From the NCBI GenBank assembly GCA_017442465.1, contig JAFRZQ010000353.1:1-7390 (forward strand): DNA of 7,390 bases, read 5' to 3'. The translations under genes and the position numbers were made by a program. The notes beneath the pieces were generated by a model. That model worked only from the letters and a program-made list of their open reading frames with translations. It was not told the origin of the DNA and ran no database searches. This DNA is from Anaerotignum sp. (GTDB lineage Bacteria > Bacillota > Clostridia > Lachnospirales > Anaerotignaceae). Positions 6,476 to 7,390 of the stretch are shown here, piece after piece; position 1 is the first letter of the stretch; each line of letters begins with the position of its first letter.

Positions 6476-6484
6476 TGTTATACT
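6476..6484 (+). promoter_or_regulatory. Predicted extended -10 promoter of the symporter gene
   Basis: TG at 6476-6477, one base, then TATACT (6479-6484) form an extended -10 element. The -35 region is poor: TGTCTT at 6456-6461 has a 17-base spacing but little resemblance to consensus. The start would fall near 6491, about 30 bases before the ATG. A perfect 6+1+6 palindrome (6460-6472) sits between the two boxes. Confidence 0.6.
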
Positions 6485-6506
6485 GTTCAAAGCATTTTTT
6501 ATTTTC

Positions 6507-6513
6507 AAAGGAG
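6507..6513 (+). promoter_or_regulatory. Ribosome binding site of the symporter gene
   Basis: AAAGGAG lies 8 bases before the ATG at 6522, a near-ideal Firmicute Shine-Dalgarno site, and supports that start. Confidence 0.88.
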
Positions 6514-6521
6514 AAAGTATT

Positions 6522-7390
6522 ATGAAAAACCGTGATTCTTTTACCACCAGACTTGGTTTTATTCTTGCCTGTGTCGGCTCTGCTGTTGGTATGGGCAACC
6601 TTTGGATGTTCCCTACCAGGGTATCCCTCTATGGCGGCGGATCCTTCATCATCCCTTATTTCATCTTTGTTGTACTGATCGGCGCTACCGGCGTGATCGG
6701 TGAAATGGCCTTCGGCCGTGCGGCCCGTTCCGGCCCTGTAAATGCCTTCGGTATGGCTCTGGAAAGCAAGGGCAAACGCAAACTGGGGGAAGCTCTGGGG
6801 CTGATCCCTATGGTCGGTGCTTTGGCTATGGCCATTGGCTACACCGTTGTTATGGGCTGGATCCTGAAATATGCTGTCGGCACATTCACAGGCGCCACCC
6901 TGGCTTACACAGATGTTGATGGCTATGCAGGTGCTTTCGGCGGCATGGCAAGTGCCTTCGGCAATAACGCTTGGCAGCTTGGCGCACTGGTGATCTGTAT
7001 GCTGATCACAATGTTCGGTATCGGCAAAGGGATCGAAAAAGCAAACAAAGTTATGATGCCTCTGTTCTTCGTTTTGTTTGTTGGTTTGGCGGTATATATC
7101 TTCATGCAGCCCGGTTCCGCAGAAGGTTACAAATATATCTTCCGCGTTGATCCTGTTGCTCTGAAAGACCCCATGACCTGGGTATATGCATTGGGCCAGG
7201 CATTCTTCTCCCTGTCCATTGCAGGCAACGGCACTGTTATTTACGGTTCTTATCTGTCTGATGACGAAAATATTCCTGCTTCTGCAGCCCGTGTAGCATT
7301 TTTCGATACACTGGCAGCATGTCTGGCAGCACTGGTGATCATCCCCGCTATGGCAACGGCTGGTTCTCAGCTGGATCAGGGCGGCCCCGG
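6522..7390 (+). CDS. Sodium-dependent transporter of the neurotransmitter:sodium symporter (NSS/SNF) family, 3' end outside window
   Basis: This is an inner-membrane NSS/LeuT-fold transporter that probably imports an amino acid or related amine with sodium. The frame is open from the ATG to the right edge (289 codons and two bases); a full protein has roughly 440-510 residues, so TM1 to about TM7 are present. TM1 carries the unwound motif GSAVGMGNLWMFP (19-31), whose GNAVGLGN counterpart in LeuT supplies sodium and substrate contacts. It is followed by YGGGSFIIPYF, TM2 with GEMAFGR (60-66), TM3 with Tyr107 at the position of LeuT Tyr108, TM5 with the GIEKANKVMMP segment (170-180) and TM6 with GQAFFSLSIAGNGT (225-238). 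TM7 is reached at about 260-285. The first Gly in YGGG is preceded by Tyr where many members have Asn. The substrate cannot be told from sequence. It is divergent from rarA with a 189-base spacer. Confidence 0.94.
   Translation, partial: MKNRDSFTTRLGFILACVGSAVGMGNLWMFPTRVSLYGGGSFIIPYFIFVVLIGATGVIGEMAFGRAARSGPVNAFGMALESKGKRKLGEALGLIPMVGALAMAIGYTVVMGWILKYAVGTFTGATLAYTDVDGYAGAFGGMASAFGNNAWQLGALVICMLITMFGIGKGIEKANKVMMPLFFVLFVGLAVYIFMQPGSAEGYKYIFRVDPVALKDPMTWVYALGQAFFSLSIAGNGTVIYGSYLSDDENIPASAARVAFFDTLAACLAALVIIPAMATAGSQLDQGGP

Noticed and set aside
6416..6598. A 60-codon minus-strand frame and a 102-codon plus-strand frame (6217-6525) across the rarA-symporter spacer
   Set aside because: Both run through A/T-rich promoter DNA and the ends of real genes, with no ribosome site or recognisable product.

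Overview
The window looks like a chromosomal housekeeping segment from a Gram-positive Firmicute, most likely class Clostridia. The grounds are a DegV-family protein, a phenylalanine T-box leader ahead of pheS-pheT, strong AAAGGAG-type ribosome sites, Clostridia-like RarA and PheS sequences, and a bacterial sodium symporter of the NSS family. The genus cannot be fixed from the sequence. No mobile-element genes, CRISPR array, rRNA or tRNA is visible.

Layout. Bases 1-872 (+) hold the 3' part of a degV-like gene whose start lies left of the window. It converges on the pheST operon, and the 122-base gap between them holds two intrinsic-terminator hairpins (883-912 and 920-963). On the minus strand, reading right to left, are rarA (6332-5016), a sigma-A-type promoter (4992-4965), a class I T-box leader with a UUC specifier and its terminator (about 4958-4710), an array of short hairpins (4711-4576), pheS (4555-3536), a related shorter hairpin array (3505-3415), and pheT (3394-995). 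rarA has its own promoter at 6400-6372. Divergent from it, a strong ribosome site leads into an NSS-family sodium symporter gene (6522 onward, +) that runs off the right edge.

Function. PheS and PheT form the heterotetrameric phenylalanyl-tRNA synthetase. The T-box lets uncharged tRNA-Phe switch on their transcription. RarA is a replication-fork AAA+ ATPase with no evident link to pheST beyond adjacency. DegV proteins bind fatty acids. The symporter probably takes up an amino acid or related amine with sodium.

The least explained part is the pair of homologous hairpin arrays placed directly before the Shine-Dalgarno sequences of pheS and pheT. They share 39 of 45 aligned bases in their common core. 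One base-pair difference is compensatory, and one hairpin has been replaced by an unrelated but perfectly paired stem. None of the hairpins is followed by a U-tract, so they do not look like terminators. They look like copies of a dispersed palindromic repeat or a structured RNA module.
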